Source: Branchiostoma floridae (Eukaryota > Chordata > Leptocardii > Amphioxiformes > Branchiostomatidae). From it: 64,000 bases of DNA. The notes under the pieces are model-generated. The model did not search any database, was not told the DNA's origin, and saw only the letters and a list, made by a program, of their open reading frames with translations. Within the stretch, counting starts at the first letter, position 1; each line of letters begins with the position of its first letter. The translations under genes were made by a program, and so were the position numbers. The stretch lies in the NCBI RefSeq assembly GCF_000003815.2, contig NC_049979.1:21966518-22030517 (forward strand), in the 5' to 3' direction. Positions 1-15,700 of this stretch are shown piece after piece.

Positions 1-592
1 CATTTTTTTTTTTCCTGACAAAAAGACTGGTAGGAGGTCAATTTCATAGACACAGAGAGGACAACAAATATATATTTGAGTCAAGGAAGTCATCTGGGTC
101 AACGACACACCATTCATTAAAGGGGGGGGGGGATTATAGACTCCATCACATTCAAGAACGCTCCATGATTGTCATGACAGTTACGTAACAATATGATAAG
201 GGGAAAGTTGATGAAGGCAGTAGAACAGCTTTTTGACTTGTGTGTTATCCCTACCAACGATATCAACATCAAACAATGTATGGGCATTGATATTGATATC
301 AGCACCATATATGATTTCAGATCCTGTCAAAAGCATTCCTGCATAAATAACTTGAGTCTAATAAACATTCTGTTGACTGTGTATTGAGTTTATTCATGTT
401 TCTGTTGTCACTAAAGACTGCTTGTTAGGTTTGTTGAATCATCCAGGTACAGAGACAGGTCCAGACCTGTACCTAAACCTCCGTACTGGTACCTGTACAG
501 ATGTTACAATTACATTGTAGCCACGCACTCTAACATATAGTATTATCTTAAAGTAAGTAACTACAGAGTTGGATGTGTGGAGGGTTCCTTAC
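1..592 (-). other. SORL1 intron, continues left of window
   Basis: Non-coding by inspection, lying downstream of LA repeat 9. A G-run sits at 121-131. No splice pair or LA-type cysteine pattern was found, so the next exon is outside the window. Confidence 0.6.
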
Positions 593-748
593 TTGGTGTA
601 GGACATCCCCATTCATCTGTTCCATTGATACAGTCCCAGGCCCCATCACAGTGCCATGACATGGGGATACAGCGCCCGTCAGCGATACACCTGAACTGGT
701 AATGTGTGCAGGAGTGGGGCACATAGCGGGTGGTCGTGGTGGGAACCC
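593..748 (-). CDS. SORL1: SORL1 exon 28: LA repeat 9
   Basis: 52 codons, phase 1-1. The Thr-rich linker [12 protein letters not shown] precedes [20 protein letters not shown] and [15 protein letters not shown]; Asn replaces one acidic calcium ligand. Donor GTAAGG. The transcript must continue left of the window. Confidence 0.92.
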
Positions 749-3700
749 CTGGGGAGGGACAAGGGGGCAAAGAATAAGTGTTAGTACACCAATCCCATAG
801 CCAAACGTAGCACCAATCATAGGCATTTGTATAAGTCCTGCAAATGTAGACTGAAATGCCAAATGAAAACATCAAAATGCAAATATTTGATGGACGTGCA
901 ACCACTCTTTCATTGGTTGAACTGCTAATTGTCACTCCCTCATTGGTGGCACTACTAATTGATATATGAACAGTCAGGATTGGTGTCTAACATCAATGTA
1001 ATTCTGGAAACACTATCATATCTAGTGAGTAGTGTACAGGTCAAAAAGATTCTTACTTAATCATTATGTAGATAACCTTTTGTAAGCACCTTTACACAGA
1101 GATAACCTCTCAATGTTTTTTTCTACATACAACTGCCTAGGTCTTATGATAACATGTTCCAAACAAAATTCAAAGTACTGGAAAAATTCTTTTTGCTAGG
1201 ACTTCATTTCGCGGTGTAAAGGAAAAGGCATTTTCTGCTGTTTTTAAGTTTGCAAGTCTAATGCTATTCCGTAGTAACTGTTTCTGTAGTAATCCATTGG
1301 TCACAGCAAAAAAAGCGCAAGAATAATATCACCTCAAACACTTCAAGTTTCATACTCGTAGTTAACTATGGTAGTTCTGAAGTGTACTGACTTGTGGGAC
1401 AGTCTCTCTCATCGCTCATGTCCCCACAGTCGTTGTCTCCATCACAGACCCAGCTCTCCCAGATGCAGTGGTAGAACCCGCCGGGCCCACAGGTGAACTG
1501 GTTCGGTGCACAGGTGTTCTGACGAGGGGGAGGTGTCGTACCATGACCACCTAGAAACAGTATTCAGCACACTGACTTTATAACATGATTTGTAACTCTA
1601 CTACAAAAAACACTTGATAGAAGAAGAACTTATTTGCATGACAGTTGTAACAGGTACAATGTATGTTGCCTGTTGGCATCTGTCTCGGAAGACAATGGTA
1701 GGCTGACAGGGTGACCCGTCTGCCTGGCCTGCACTTGGGTTTTCAAGGTGAAGGAGGGGTGTGCACTTCCTTCTCCACCCTCTCGTCAATTGGTGCACTA
1801 CAGGGGCAACTGTATGCAACGTGTAAGACGGCCCCAGCAGATGCAGGTTTGTTGTTTGGAGTTACCGTCTCCTAGGAGGACTTCCGACCAAGGATGCAAG
1901 GGGTTCCTCCTACCCCTGATCATGACTGGTGTGTCATGGCACATGTATGACACTCCATATACACATGGGAGTTTAACTAATAGTAATAGATGTACTCTGA
2001 TCTACTCTAAAAGTATAGACAATCTATTTAATGCTATACAAGCTAATGCTTCAGAACATTATGTGAAAATAGCAGTCTTGTTTCTGCAAGGAGTTGTATA
2101 TGAACTGGCCTACGTAAATAGATATATGAGCGAGACATGACAATAATATATTGAATATCTCTGTTTTGGAATGTGGTCTACTGTATCATACTGTAACATA
2201 CAATTATAGATTGTAATAACTTTTGACGGTCTTCTTCATAGACTCTAGGTCTGACTACATTATGAAGAGATACTCAACTCCAGATACTATTTCTGAAAAT
2301 TTTATTCTATTGGCAACTTGACATTAAATTTGGACGCAGTACTTACAGCCTGTCTCATCAGAGAAGTCTCCACAGTCGTTGTCCCCATCACATCTCCAGC
2401 CTGCGTAGATGCACACATCGTTGGAGCAGTGGAACTGGTCTGGTCGGCAGGTTCGAGGGGCCTCCGTCACAACTACGGGTAATCACAGAAAGGTATGGAG
2501 ATACTATTAACACAGTCATTCATACATTATTCATACATTTGTCCTTCTGTATTTGTCCTTCTATAACAGAAGTATTGGTTTTTCAGTTGATAGATTATCT
2601 TGAGAGCCAAGCACATGTTGATATACAAATGATCAGAAGCAGAACTATTGTTAGTACTGTCTTTTTTGTCATTGAACATAGTTTTGACTACAAAATGCTG
2701 GCAGACACGATTACACACATACCTATGGTCCAAGTCTACTGGCACATGTGGACAGTACCATTTAAGTGATTCAAAATTGTTGAATGTACTACAGTACACA
2801 TACTGTAAATTCATTTGTTTTTACAGGGATTAATTTTTTACTTGCAGGAAGAAAGGAAGGCACATTTTTAAATTGCAGTACAAAAAAAGGAAGAGAGGTT
2901 TTTGAAGTGAATTTGAAAATAAAACAATTCTGTAGTACAGTTACTGTGGTACTACATTAGAAACTCAACACTTTACCAAAAAGACACAATCATATTCCCA
3001 CTGTCATGATTTTGCGGTGGAGAGGCAACTTGTAAACCGAGAATATGAAACCACCATTAACATTTCAAGATTTACAGTACCTCCACAGTTGGCTTCATCT
3101 GAGTTGTCCCCACAGTCATCGATCCCGTCGCACCGCCACCGTTCATTAACACAGTTCCCGTTGCGACAGCGGAATTCCAGCGATGTACAGTTGGCTGGGC
3201 GAGTCGGCGCCACCGTTATTGGATAAGCTGTGGTGGCTGAAAAAGAGGAACACCATCATAAGCCAGTTAAAGGTTTGAAGTGCACATGTGTAATAATACT
3301 AGTATGATGCTTTGTGGGTACTAGTTTATGAATGTTAAAGGTCCCCAACAAAACATGAAGAATGGCCAGAGGCCTTTGACATGTTACAATTTGAGAGAAC
3401 CACTTTCAATCCCATTACTACCAATAAGAGCTCAGGTTTCTTTTCACCATGAAAATCTGTCCAATAGGAGCTCACGGTTCTCTGTCACTCTGGCAACATG
3501 GTATCAGACAGTTCTTAGTCTGACAACAATCAGTTCATGTCAGCACATGTGCATAAATCACATTTCAAGATAATTCAAATTCTCCTAACTTACAGGTGTT
3601 GGTCATCACGCTTCTCGTGCTGACCAATGAGAAAGCTAGAAGCTTAATTAAGTCAGGCTACAGTAGACTTACCACAGTCCTGTTCATCAGAGCCGTCCCC

Positions 3701-6700
3701 ACAGTCGTCCTCACCATCACACACCCAGGAGCTGTACACACAGTGGCCATTGTTACAGGTGAACTGGAACCAGCGGCAGGTCAGCTGACCTGAGAAGTAC
3801 CATATAAGGGAGAATTAGATTAACGAAACCAACAACACCTGCCCAGTTATACAGTTGGACTGGATGTATCTTGATCATTCCCTGCAACTTATATGATGTA
3901 TGCGAAGTTAAGCAACCTGTAGACAAGAAATTGGAGATCATAGAGTCATATGAGTTTTTGCGAGTTTATTTTATCCATTATTTGAAATTAATCACTGGTA
4001 AGGTCTATGCCTTTCCTATAAGGTATCAGACATGTATACAGCAGGAAATGGAGGATAGGAAATGAGATAACCTTTGAACACCAATTCTGGGACCTTTGAC
4101 CTAATTTCCTGCTAGTTTCCCCGAAGTGCTTACCATGTGGAAAGAGTATAAAGAGTATAAACACATATAAACAATTTATTGAAGAAAACGTAAGCGTCCC
4201 TTACCACATCCCTGCTCATCGCTCATGTCCCCACAGTCGTTGTCTCCATCACATTTCCAACTGGCGGAGATGCAGCGGCCGTTGTCACAGGTGAACTGAC
4301 TGGATGTACAGTTGGGCAGTACTGTAGGGGCTACATAGAAGACACACATACCAACGGCACATTACTAGTGCAACTACAACTCAAAATTTAAGGAAACTCA
4401 AATCACCCATTTTCTATTGCTACTATAGCAATTGACTGTTATATGTATCATTAGATTTAGAAAGCTCATTTATTACACTTTACAATGACAACAAATCTGG
4501 TATGATTCTATGTTTTGAAACTTGAATACCAGAACTGACAATGCAAGTGCATCACAAAAAGTCCCTGACATGCCTTGCATGTGGAAGTACATTGTAGGTG
4601 TTGAAACACACACACACTGTGGCAGAAACAGACACACCAAAAATAAAACCTCCTGTTTCACATAGGTAATTAGACATACCTGGTGTTGAGAACGAGCAGT
4701 GAGCTTCGTCTGACATGTCGTGACAGTCATTGTCAAAGTCGCACACCCACCGCTGCGGGATGCACCGACCATTGTTACAGGTGAACTGGTCTTGACCACA
4801 GGATGGGAACTCTGATGAAAGACAAACATTGCAGCATCTCAGCTTTGAACACAGAGCATTAGCGCCACCTTGCAACTCTAACTGGAACTACAATCAATAA
4901 GACAGCTTCAGGCAAAGTCATATTTAGGATAAAAAAACAAGCAACATAACAAAACCTACCACAGTCCTGTTCATCGCTCATGTCTCCACAGTCATTGTCA
5001 TGGTCACATTTCCACCTTTCAGGAATACACTGGCCATTACCACAGGTGAACTGAGAACTGTCGCAGGTGCTGGGTGCTGCAGAAGACAAGCAGGTGTTCT
5101 CCATATTTGACACTCAGAGTTTCTGCTAATGACTTGTTTGATTATACAAATGAATTGATTTGCATGACATCTGTCCATTCATCACTTCCTGTCACTCTAT
5201 GGTCAACATGACTAGCAAATGGCAAATATACAACTGCAAAACACAGACTGACCAAATGTAATACCTCCCCTTGTAAAGTAGACTCTTCCATTGATCCCAA
5301 TGACCTGTCTATCAGCTGTCAGAGGGGGTTGATAAATGACTAATCATACCAACTCTGAACTCTACTTGTTGTCACTCCTTCCTTTACAAGGGAATGTGGG
5401 GCAGGGGAAGTCACTCCTGCATTTCTAATTTTAACCAAACTACCCAGATGTCGTCTGTAGAAAAATGTTGTGAACAACACATGAATAGAATCTACATTCC
5501 TGTCAAATTTTTGCAAATCTTTCAGTCTGAATAAACAAAGTACTAACAACCTTGCCCCGGAGGTGTCGCCAAAAATCTAAAAAAAGAAACTTACGGCAGT
5601 TCTGCTCATCACTGAAGTCCCCACAGTCATTGTCATGGTCACAGACCCAGCTCCGGGGGATGCAGTGCTCGTTTGAACAGGTGAACTGGTCTCCAGGACA
5701 TGTCGCCCCTATTGGGAATAAATTACCAAATTGAATTCACAGTACTCTACAGATTCAACAGTCAGTTTCTTTACCCAGTTGAATCATTCAACAACCACCT
5801 TATGTATGGCTGTGTTGATTTGATTACATGTATGACATCTGCATGCACATCAATTGTCGTCTGTTTCCCCCCAAAAAAGTTTTCGACCATACTGTAAACG
5901 GTGCAAAGCAGTTGAAAAGTTGCAAAAAAATATCACTCATTGATTGATTGATCAGAAGACAAAATTTGACATTGATGTTGTGGAATAAGAAATTCTGAAG
6001 ACGAAGATGGCATTGTCAAAGAACAAAATGAAGACTATACTGTTTGGTACACGACACCCTATGACTGTGTCATTTGTTCAACTTTCCAGATCACATAGAC
6101 TTTATAACAAAGGCAACTTTTTATTTGAGCCAAATTTTTTTTTTTTTTTCATTTGTTTGCATGAATTTTTTGGATTTCCAGAGGATGTCATCCACATAAT
6201 CAAATCAACATTACCTTACTTAAATGGGACAGTAAGTCCCAGCAAAACTAAACGAATTTATGGACCAGGGCTCGAAATTCATTTTTTGGATTGGGTGCAC
6301 TGGTGCAACCAGCTTAAAAAATTGGGTGCAATTTTTGGGTGCACCACTTAAATTTACACAAAAACCTAATAACAAAACTTAGTTACATGCTATCAAATTC
6401 TTATTCTTAAACAAGTACCATGACAGACATTTTTATTATCTTTCTAACACTTAGATGTCAAGAATATGATGTATACTAGTATACTTCGATATCTTTGATA
6501 CATACACGCAAGAAAATATTTGGGTGCACCCTATGCACCCACAGAAAATGATTGGGTGCACAGCTCCAATTTTGGGTGCACCTGGGTGCACATGCACCCA
6601 GCATTTCGAGCCCTGTGGACAGTGCAGACTCACCCTCGATGGGCTCACAGTAGCCGTTGACCAGGTGTTCATGTTGCCGACACTCACACCTCTCCGTGCC

Positions 6701-9700
6701 GTCTGGCTGCAGCGCCGTGATGACATCATCGGAACAGAGGCAGGTACGGGCCTGTCCTGACCCAGGCTTGGGCACACACAGGTTACTACAGCCACCGTTG
6801 TTCCGGGCACACGTGTTGGTACCTGTATCAAGGTAAAGCAGACATTATGAACATGATGCTATTTCAAGTACCTAGTTGTAGTGCAACAACACTTTGCCAT
6901 GGCTCCCTTCTCAGCCAAGCAACAATAAACTTACTGTACCCCTACTCTTCTCAATCAGTATGTTGGCTTCTTTTGCATGATGAGCCTTGCACTTATACCT
7001 GAAGTTCCCCAATACACGGTGCCAATGTTTTTACGTCACCGTCCAAAAACTTAGAGGCAATCTGTGGAGACGAACCCCATCATACTTGTCAAAAAGTCCA
7101 TCCCGTGTATGAGGGGATAAAAAAATCCTATTGTATACTGCTGTCTTACACAACTTGTATACCTACGGTACAAAAGTGCTGTGTTACACCTAAAGGCAAT
7201 TTACCTGCTTAATATTACAAACAGACAAATAGATTGATTGGCTGACCTGTCTGTGTATCCTTGTGGTACACCTTGAGGTCCATGACCCCGGGTAAGTTGT
7301 CAATCAAAGTCTGCCTGTCGGATCCATCATACTTCATGGCACTGAAGACAGCCTGAGATGACCAGTCGTCCCAATATATCCTATCCTATAGGGTAAGGAA
7401 ATATAGAAAGTCATACAAGACACCTACATGTACATGCTCCATTGTCTTCTTATACTTCTATCCAAGCATGTAAAAGTCAAACCTTCCCAGCCAACCAGCA
7501 ACTGTAGCTAACCACCTCCAGTCACAAGCAACATTGAAATAGTCTCCTTCAACTTTGAACTTGGGCAAAAGTAGCCTTCCCATCCTGCAAGTCTTTAGTT
7601 AAAACATTTTCCACCTCACATCCTGCCACCCTGCAATTTCCAAAAACACAGTAGGACAAACAAATACACAAACCAAAAACGATACCTCTGTTTTCACAGA
7701 GAAACATGTATTCCAACTCCCTCAGTCAGTACTATCCTACTAACCTTGAACACTGCAATAGCATATGGATGGGGCACATCATGGCTGATCAACACCCTCC
7801 TGTTCTGTCCATCCAGGTCGGCCACTTCAATACGATCGTGGTAGGCTTCTGTCCAGTAGATCATCCGGCCGCTGTAGTCCACTGCAAGACCGTTTGGCCA
7901 GCGGATGTCCGAGGTGATGATGTTATTGCGGTTCTTTGCGTCCATGTCTGCCCGGACAATTTTGGCATTGTCGCCCCAATCTGTCCAGTACATGTAGCTA
8001 GAAAACAATAACATTTATTAATCTTTTCTATTTCTCATATTTGATCAGAGTAGCCAAACTCTTTGGTGTGATCACTGCTTTACAGTGCAACCCAAGGTCA
8101 CAAATAATACAAAGTAGCGCACAAGTACATACAATTACAAATGTCTATACTACAAATTATAATAATAATGAGCCCAATAACAATGATAATAAATAAATAA
8201 TGTGAACCAATTTTGTACTTGAACACCTAACTTTGATGACACAAAAAATATACTATATTATACATCATTTTATCCTTTTCATAATTTCTCTAATTACTCT
8301 TTACAACAAATGCAATAATTCTACACTAAATTAAATTTCAACAGTCCTACTACATACTACTGTGGAATTAGAATGGCTGATTGCACCCCATGTAAAAGGC
8401 ATGTACATGTAGGCATACATGTACAGTCATGGCAACACAAATATTGGTACAAATTTGCACCAATGCTTACCCCTCCTGTGGGCACAACACCAGTGCCCTT
8501 GGGTTGTCCAAAGAGGCATTGGTCAGGACCCTCCTCATGGTACCGTCCAGCCGAGACATCTCGATCTTCTTCATCCCAGCATCCACCCAGTACAGGTTCC
8601 CACTCATCCAGTCGATGGCCAGCCCCTCCACAGTCTCGATGCGCCCCCTGACAATTGTCTCCTGTACTGCACTGCCATTCAGACACAGCCTCTGGAATGG
8701 GACTCACAGATGTCAATGGACTGTCCATCACAATTAGCAATTCAACCAATGAGACAACAGCAATTAGCAGTTCGGCCAATGAGAGAGTAACTACATATCC
8801 ATCATATATTTGCATTTTTATGCTTTACTTTTAACTTTGCATTTACACTTTTTGACAGAGTTGTGCCACCCTATACTATAGGATATGTCTATTGCAAAAA
8901 TACATTTCACTTAACACCATTTTGCTGAATATATCAGATTCTCTCAGCTTGATCTACAAAACTTTTAAATTTTGCAATGCCTACTTAATAGCAGTTTAAC
9001 ATTTTGGAACAGATTATTACTAGGTTATTAAGGAGCAGGCCCAGAACATGTGTTAAGTGACTTCCCCAAGAACAAAACATTGGGGACTGATAGTGATTTG
9101 AACCTAGAACCTTTAGATTTGAAGTCAACAACCCAAATCACAAGGCCACCTTGCCATGCTGAATTCTCATATCTACCACCCTATGACAGTGTTATATGAC
9201 CCCTGACCTGAATGATGTCGCTGGTCATGTCTGCCCAGTACACACAGTTGTTGATGTAGTCATAGTCCATGGCGATGGCCCCCTGTAGGTTCTGCAGTGG
9301 CAGGGACTCATGGTGGCCATCGGTCAGCAGGTACTGGATAATCTCTGTACGCCGGGCTACCAGGAGAAACTCTGGTTGCTCTGTATGATTGGACAAAAAT
9401 CCCAAATGTTAACATTTAAAATTTCCGTTGCTCTGTACGATAGATGAAAATTCCAAAATGTTAACCTTTAAAAATCCTTTGAAACATTTAAACCATGATA
9501 AACCACTAAAGAATGTTTGCAAACAAATCTGACTCCAGTTAATGCATCATAAATTACAATGAACTTTATCATCCATTCACATGGCACATGGACTAGAAGA
9601 TGATCCTACTCCTCATGCAAAAGTAGGTGTATATGCACTTTTGTGAAAAAAAATTGAAGCTGTGCAATTAAATCTTCTTTATTACTGTGGGTGCACCTTT

Positions 9701-12700
9701 GCACCTTGTTTTCTGTGAAGGTACATGCAAACGTAAAAGTACTATTGTATACAGCACATATTTCTTTTTCTGACATCTAAGAGTCAGAAAAATATCAAAA
9801 CTTTGTTGTACTTATTGTTTGAAATTTCAATGTTTGCTATGGAGTTTCAAGTTTTGGCAGAGGCAGTAAGGTTTGTTTCACTTTGAATAAGTAAGGTTTA
9901 TTTCAATTTAAATTCACTTTCATTGTGCACACAAAATTCCTTCTATGTAGCTAAATTTCTAGGTCAGATGCACCAATGTTCCCCAAATGAATACCGTGCC
10001 CTGACCATACATTGTATGTTCAGGCTTCAGGTTCTAAGATGCTCTAGAAGTGTATTGCTATGGGAACTCCCACCTCCCACGGGACAGGAGACTAAGTCAG
10101 GTGCATAGCGGCTGTCGTCACCACCCGAGCAGGTGTCACCTGCAACCCGCCGGTACCTGGGCACAAAACAGTAAACAAAACATGAACAACTGGTGCAAGC
10201 AACAAGTAAAAGGTAAAGATAGTCCCATAGACTTTTTCTGGGGTCTTAGGGGCACTGGGTATTAGCCACTGTGTCTAAGACACAGTATTGGAAGGTGGAG
10301 CCCATCTCTCTTCTTCCACTGCCTTTTACCTCCCAACAGAAGTCAGGCACCATTTTGTGCTTGGATGGAGTGAGGAAAGTCATGTTAAGTGTCTTTCCCC
10401 TTTCCTGTGTCTTTGATAATATTCTTTAAGATAAATGTGCATCAAGAATGCATAAGGTATATGTATGGGTAGGAAATTGATGGCATACATGTATACAGCA
10501 ATGAGAGTGAGAAAATGACTTTTATTTATTTATTTATTTATTTATTTGCCAATGATACAACTCATTACACGGATCTGCCTAGGCAGCTTTGGGCTGGTAG
10601 CAGCAGATCCACAGAGGTTTGTTGTTTGGAGTTTCCGTCTCCTAGGAGGACTTCCGACCAAGGATGCAAGGGGTTCCTCCTACCCCTGACTCATGTGTCA
10701 TGGCGGGTGCGTCATGCCCGAACATGCCCCTATGGCCTTTCACCACCACAAAGGCCTGTCACTGCCACTAGCCGCAGCTATGTACTCATTTACACCTGAG
10801 TTAGGTGAGGAAAGTCGTGTAAAGTGCCTTTCCCAAGGGCACAAGATCGGTGTCACGGCAAGCGGATTTGAACCCGGGACCTCTCGGGCCTGAGACCAAC
10901 GCGCTCCCAATCGTGCCACGCGATCCCACTTTTGTTCACTTAATTTTGTATGTTTAATGAGATTTACATGTTATACTAAGAATGACATTGCTTTCAGCAC
11001 CATGGACAGCCTCAGGTGATTATCACCTCTTCCAGATCAAATAAGGTCAAATCAGAGACCGGACTGTAAGGCTTGATCCACTCGCACCCAGATGGACCCA
11101 AACCAATTTTGATAAATAGATTCTTTAACATGGTCCAGACTTCACTTTCCTCAAACATGGGACCTCCGATTTAACATCGAGACCACAGCTGTAGCTGAAG
11201 CTAAGAAATTATTTTAAGGTACATCCAGTGAGGAAATAGGTGTTAATAATCCAAACCACCTTATCACCTCTATTTTGTCTCAGTATGTTAAATGAAACCT
11301 TACCCCTTGGTTCTTTTGTAGAAAGATCCCTCGGGACATGGGGTGGGAATCCGGTGCGGGTCAACTCCGCTGTCAGGGTCAAGTACACAGCGCTGCAGCC
11401 AGAAGTGTTGCTGACGATACCCACGGTCACTGGAACAGCAAGAACACATGCATTCGACACTTTTGCTCTTATGCTTTACCAAGAATTTGTCAACCAATGT
11501 TTCTGGGTATTTTCTACATAATGGAAGTAGGAGGACAATTTCATGCAGTGTTTGGCATGCCATGCAAATGTTATCATGTAAAATAAGCGAGTTAGCAGCA
11601 AGGTGCATTTTGGGTAAATGTCACAGGTGAAGGCCCCTAACATGTAATGAACAGCCCTTGTCTGGACCAAGGTCAATACAATTATGCATTTTGTTTAAGT
11701 CTAAGGGGCATCAATGTTGACATTACCAACAATGCATCTCATTGCACCTGAGCAGTTTTAACTGTGATTTAAATGGCTTATTGTATGCTCAGGTTGTTAG
11801 ACTTGTACTAAAATGCAGCAGCTATATGTTGAAGTTGACATTCTATGCCATATTAAGCTAAAGCTACAAATGTCATGTTTAAGCTACATGTGCATGTACA
11901 TGTGCATATACAAAATACAATAGGTGGGCCTGCATATAAAATAATGGCAAAGTTGTCCAGAAGGGATACTGAAACCTGTCAAAGAAAGTATGATGTCTGA
12001 AAGAAACTAGTATGTGTACTCACTAAATCCTTCCTTCAAAGATGATGAGTTATGAGTTAGCTAGACTATTATGATCTGCTATCTACAAGCCTGTAGACCG
12101 ATTCTGACTGTCAATCACAATTAGCACCTCAACCAATGATTGCATGGCAATAAGTGGTTCTACAATCAACCAATGAAAGAGTGGATGCATGTAAATCAAA
12201 TATTTGCATTTTCCTGTTTTCATTTTGCACTTCTGTGTTTCGATGTAGGGAGGCTGGGGTATGGAATCGGTCTATTGGCATGTGGCCATCACCTTGTACC
12301 TTATATGATAGAACAAAGTTTCAGTAGGAACACACCAAGTCAAGAGTCATGGAGAGAAAGTTGTATGATTAGTGGGAATTGAGGGAGACTCAAGTAGAAG
12401 CACACCTCTACTAAACCAAGAGTCCAAATGTTAGTGGAGAAACTTATATGAAATCAGCACTACCACAGACTACTGTAACATTTTGTAGATGTGCATTATT
12501 CAGGATGGATTGAACAATGCACTACGACTGACATTTGCTTATACAGTTAACAACAAAATTATTCATACCCCAAAATTATCACTCAGGGTTAGACAAGTCC
12601 ATTGGGCCAATTGCCGGGGGCAAGCAAAAGTTCCAATCGAGCCAGTGCATTTCCAACTGTATATGCCTGATTGGCCAAGAGCAATTTTTCCATGTTTGCA

Positions 12701-15700
12701 CTTTTTCCATGTCCGACTAGAAATGGGTAGATATTGGTCAACTAGCCTGGCTAAATCCCATTCCCCATGCATTTGCCCTAGAAACTTGTCAGGCAAGCTA
12801 TATACTATAGTAAGATCATGCTACTTGTCTTTTAAGTTTACGTTTACCTTGTAGTTTAAAGAACAAAACAACTTTTCAGATAATACATCAATGATAAGGC
12901 ATGAAGGGTATGAATCATTTTGTTGTTAACTGTACGCTTTTGGTAGGAGTTGAACATTAAACTGTCTTCAAGCACATAGTCTCTGGTATTGCTCTTTTCA
13001 ACTGTTAAGAGTAAAAACCCACAAAAATGGACGCCAAATGGGTTGCTCCATGTAGCCTTCATCACTGTAGGGAGAAAAGAAAACCCAACTAAGAACACTA
13101 ACACTTCTCCAACTACACATGGAACAATCTTATTAATAAGTATAGTTATCTATACCAGCGATAAGTCATGTTAGTCACACCATAAAATATTCAATTTGTA
13201 TGGAACCAAAATATATCATATTTTCTTATTGTATTCAACAACAACTGTGTTTTCAACTAACATATAAATACACATGCAGACCCTTCTCCTGTCATTGAAT
13301 GTCACAGTGTCATCATCAAAAAAACTGCAAAGATAAACAAAGCAACTCCTATTCTTACTCATGAAGTATCTCTATATTACTAGACTGACCATTCAAAGTC
13401 TTCACGTGTACAAGTGCAGTTCTGCGATCGTATGGGCCTGTCGTAGTTCCTGCCGTTGTAGCACTTGGCATGCGCGATCCTCCGTTCATACACTGTCCTC
13501 CGCCCCAGGAGACAGGTGCTACCAGGCTGCTCGTCCCCGGGACTCCAGGTCTTGTAGTCATCTTCGTTGCAAGGAAGTCCTGCATAAAGGTAAAGGAGAA
13601 GTCATTCTCAACTGAGGTGAGGCATGATGCTTTTACAAGTAGCTAGTGGTAGTGCAATGTGGCTCCGGTTTTCATGCAAGCAAACCCTAGTCTTCCATTT
13701 GTGAATACTTTCATCAGGTTACTATGTCACTGAATAAAGAGACTCTTTTCATGCACAGATTGCTGCAGTACAATGTGAACCAGTCAGAATTGCCCTGAGG
13801 AAGGTGGCAGGCAGTCACCGAAAATTCTGTGAAAATACAGCTGTGATTGTGTAAAAAGAGTCACTTTATTAAAACCCAAATCTTTTTGCTAAGTGTGTTG
13901 GGTCTGCAAAGAGATTTAATGGCAAAGAAGCTCCAGCGTACACAGGGCCAACAACTTTACGTCACCATTCAAAATGAACAATACAATCCCTTACATGTCT
14001 GAGCTAGGACTGACTCTGAGGTTAACACTGTGATAATTCTTTTTCAAAAGTATATCTATAAAGAAGCTATTAAAAAATTCTCTACATCTGTGTGGGATAA
14101 AAAGAAATTAATTGGAAATCCAAGTGGGAACCACTGACCTAGAATGGAGGTGAGGTTGACCTGGACAACCAACCAGCTGTGGCGCTGGGGGTTGGATCCG
14201 AAGATGGAGAAGACGCCTGTGGTCTCCCCTGGCTCCGTCATCACCCCGTACACACGGATCTTACTGTCAGAGAATGCATACGTGGTCCATGTCTCCCCCT
14301 CATTCCAGCTGTACCTGTGGTGCAATTCAACGCATGGTTTCATGAAAATCTTTCTATACTATGTCATGGTTGTGGCCAGCCTGAAATAATTTTCTGTCCC
14401 CTCTATTTTGAATGCTATCAAGCGCCCAAGGCCCGAGTGGGAAGTTCATAGGAGGGTCTGAAATCTAGACCCTTTGAAACACTATTTCTAGCATTTTGAG
14501 ATGTAAATTTTGCTGGTAGACTAAGCTGTTCAACGGCATCTGTGTTGGTGAAAAATTAATCTTTACATATCAATTTTGTTCGTCAAAGAGGACAGAATGA
14601 GCAAAATTTTTTTCCATCCCTAGCTGCAAAATTCAATCAAAGGATGGACGGGTGCTGGCTACAACCCTGTACTAATACTGTATAAAAATGAATGAATGAA
14701 TTACTGCTAAATATACAGTTAAGATACAATGTAAATCTGTAAAGGCCATGATAATTTGCTATGATTCTAAACAGAACAGTTGCTCTAAACGCAGAAAGTA
14801 TAACCTACTCAATGGTATTGGTTTCCTCAAACTGTTTGACAGCTGCCACGAGCCCACCGTGGTCGCCAAAGGCAAAGAAGTATTTTCCCCTCAGGACCAT
14901 CTCCCAGTTAACCCCTGCACTGCTGGAGAAGAAGACGTCAGAGTCGCTCTTGATGCTGTCCCCCAGGGAACCTGTTACAGGGGTTAAATGATGGCAGGGT
15001 TTTTACTTAGGTACAAAAAAATCAATGGTTCACAAAACATAGACTGCAGTAGGACAGTTGAAAATTCAATTTGTTTTTACGTTGGAACAAAGTTTTTATT
15101 CTGTACAATAAAACTGTCTTCTTTAGTGAAGACTCTTTGATCTTAAGTCTCAAGAAGTGTGTGTGTTAGTATGACCTCTGGCCAATTGACCATTCAGTAC
15201 TGTTCATTCAATTCTGTTTGCCAGGACTTGATTTCAAGCCAGGATCAGAGAGGATGTTTTTGCAATGTCTTAAGTTTATGCTTGAAACAATTCCGTAGTA
15301 CAGTACTGTGATATCAAGGAACACTCACAGTGACAGTGTCATGATTTTGCAATAAAACTTCAACAAATATTTGAAGATCCAGTCCCCATTCATACCAGCA
15401 TTCGCAAATCAGTATTCAACCAGGCACAGCATTGATCAGTGGTTTGTGAATCCAGTTACATGTGAAATCACCATCCACCAAATCCATTGGATCAATCCCA
15501 AGCCTGGGTGAATTCTGACTTTTTCCGCCTTGATTAAACTTAAATTACTAACAACGCAAACTTAAGTCTCAATCCTGTTGTTGGCAGGACCTTACAGTAC
15601 GTACCTGATGCCATAATGAGCCCAGGTGCAGATTCTTTAGACAGGATGGGAACATTCCTGTAGCCGGGGGCCAGCTGGTGGTACTTCTGGGACAGGTGCA

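Noticed and set aside
13770-13880. CTGAGGAAGGTGGCAGGCAG motif, like some retroelement 3' ends
   Set aside because: Single short match with no reverse transcriptase or boundaries; not enough to call an element.
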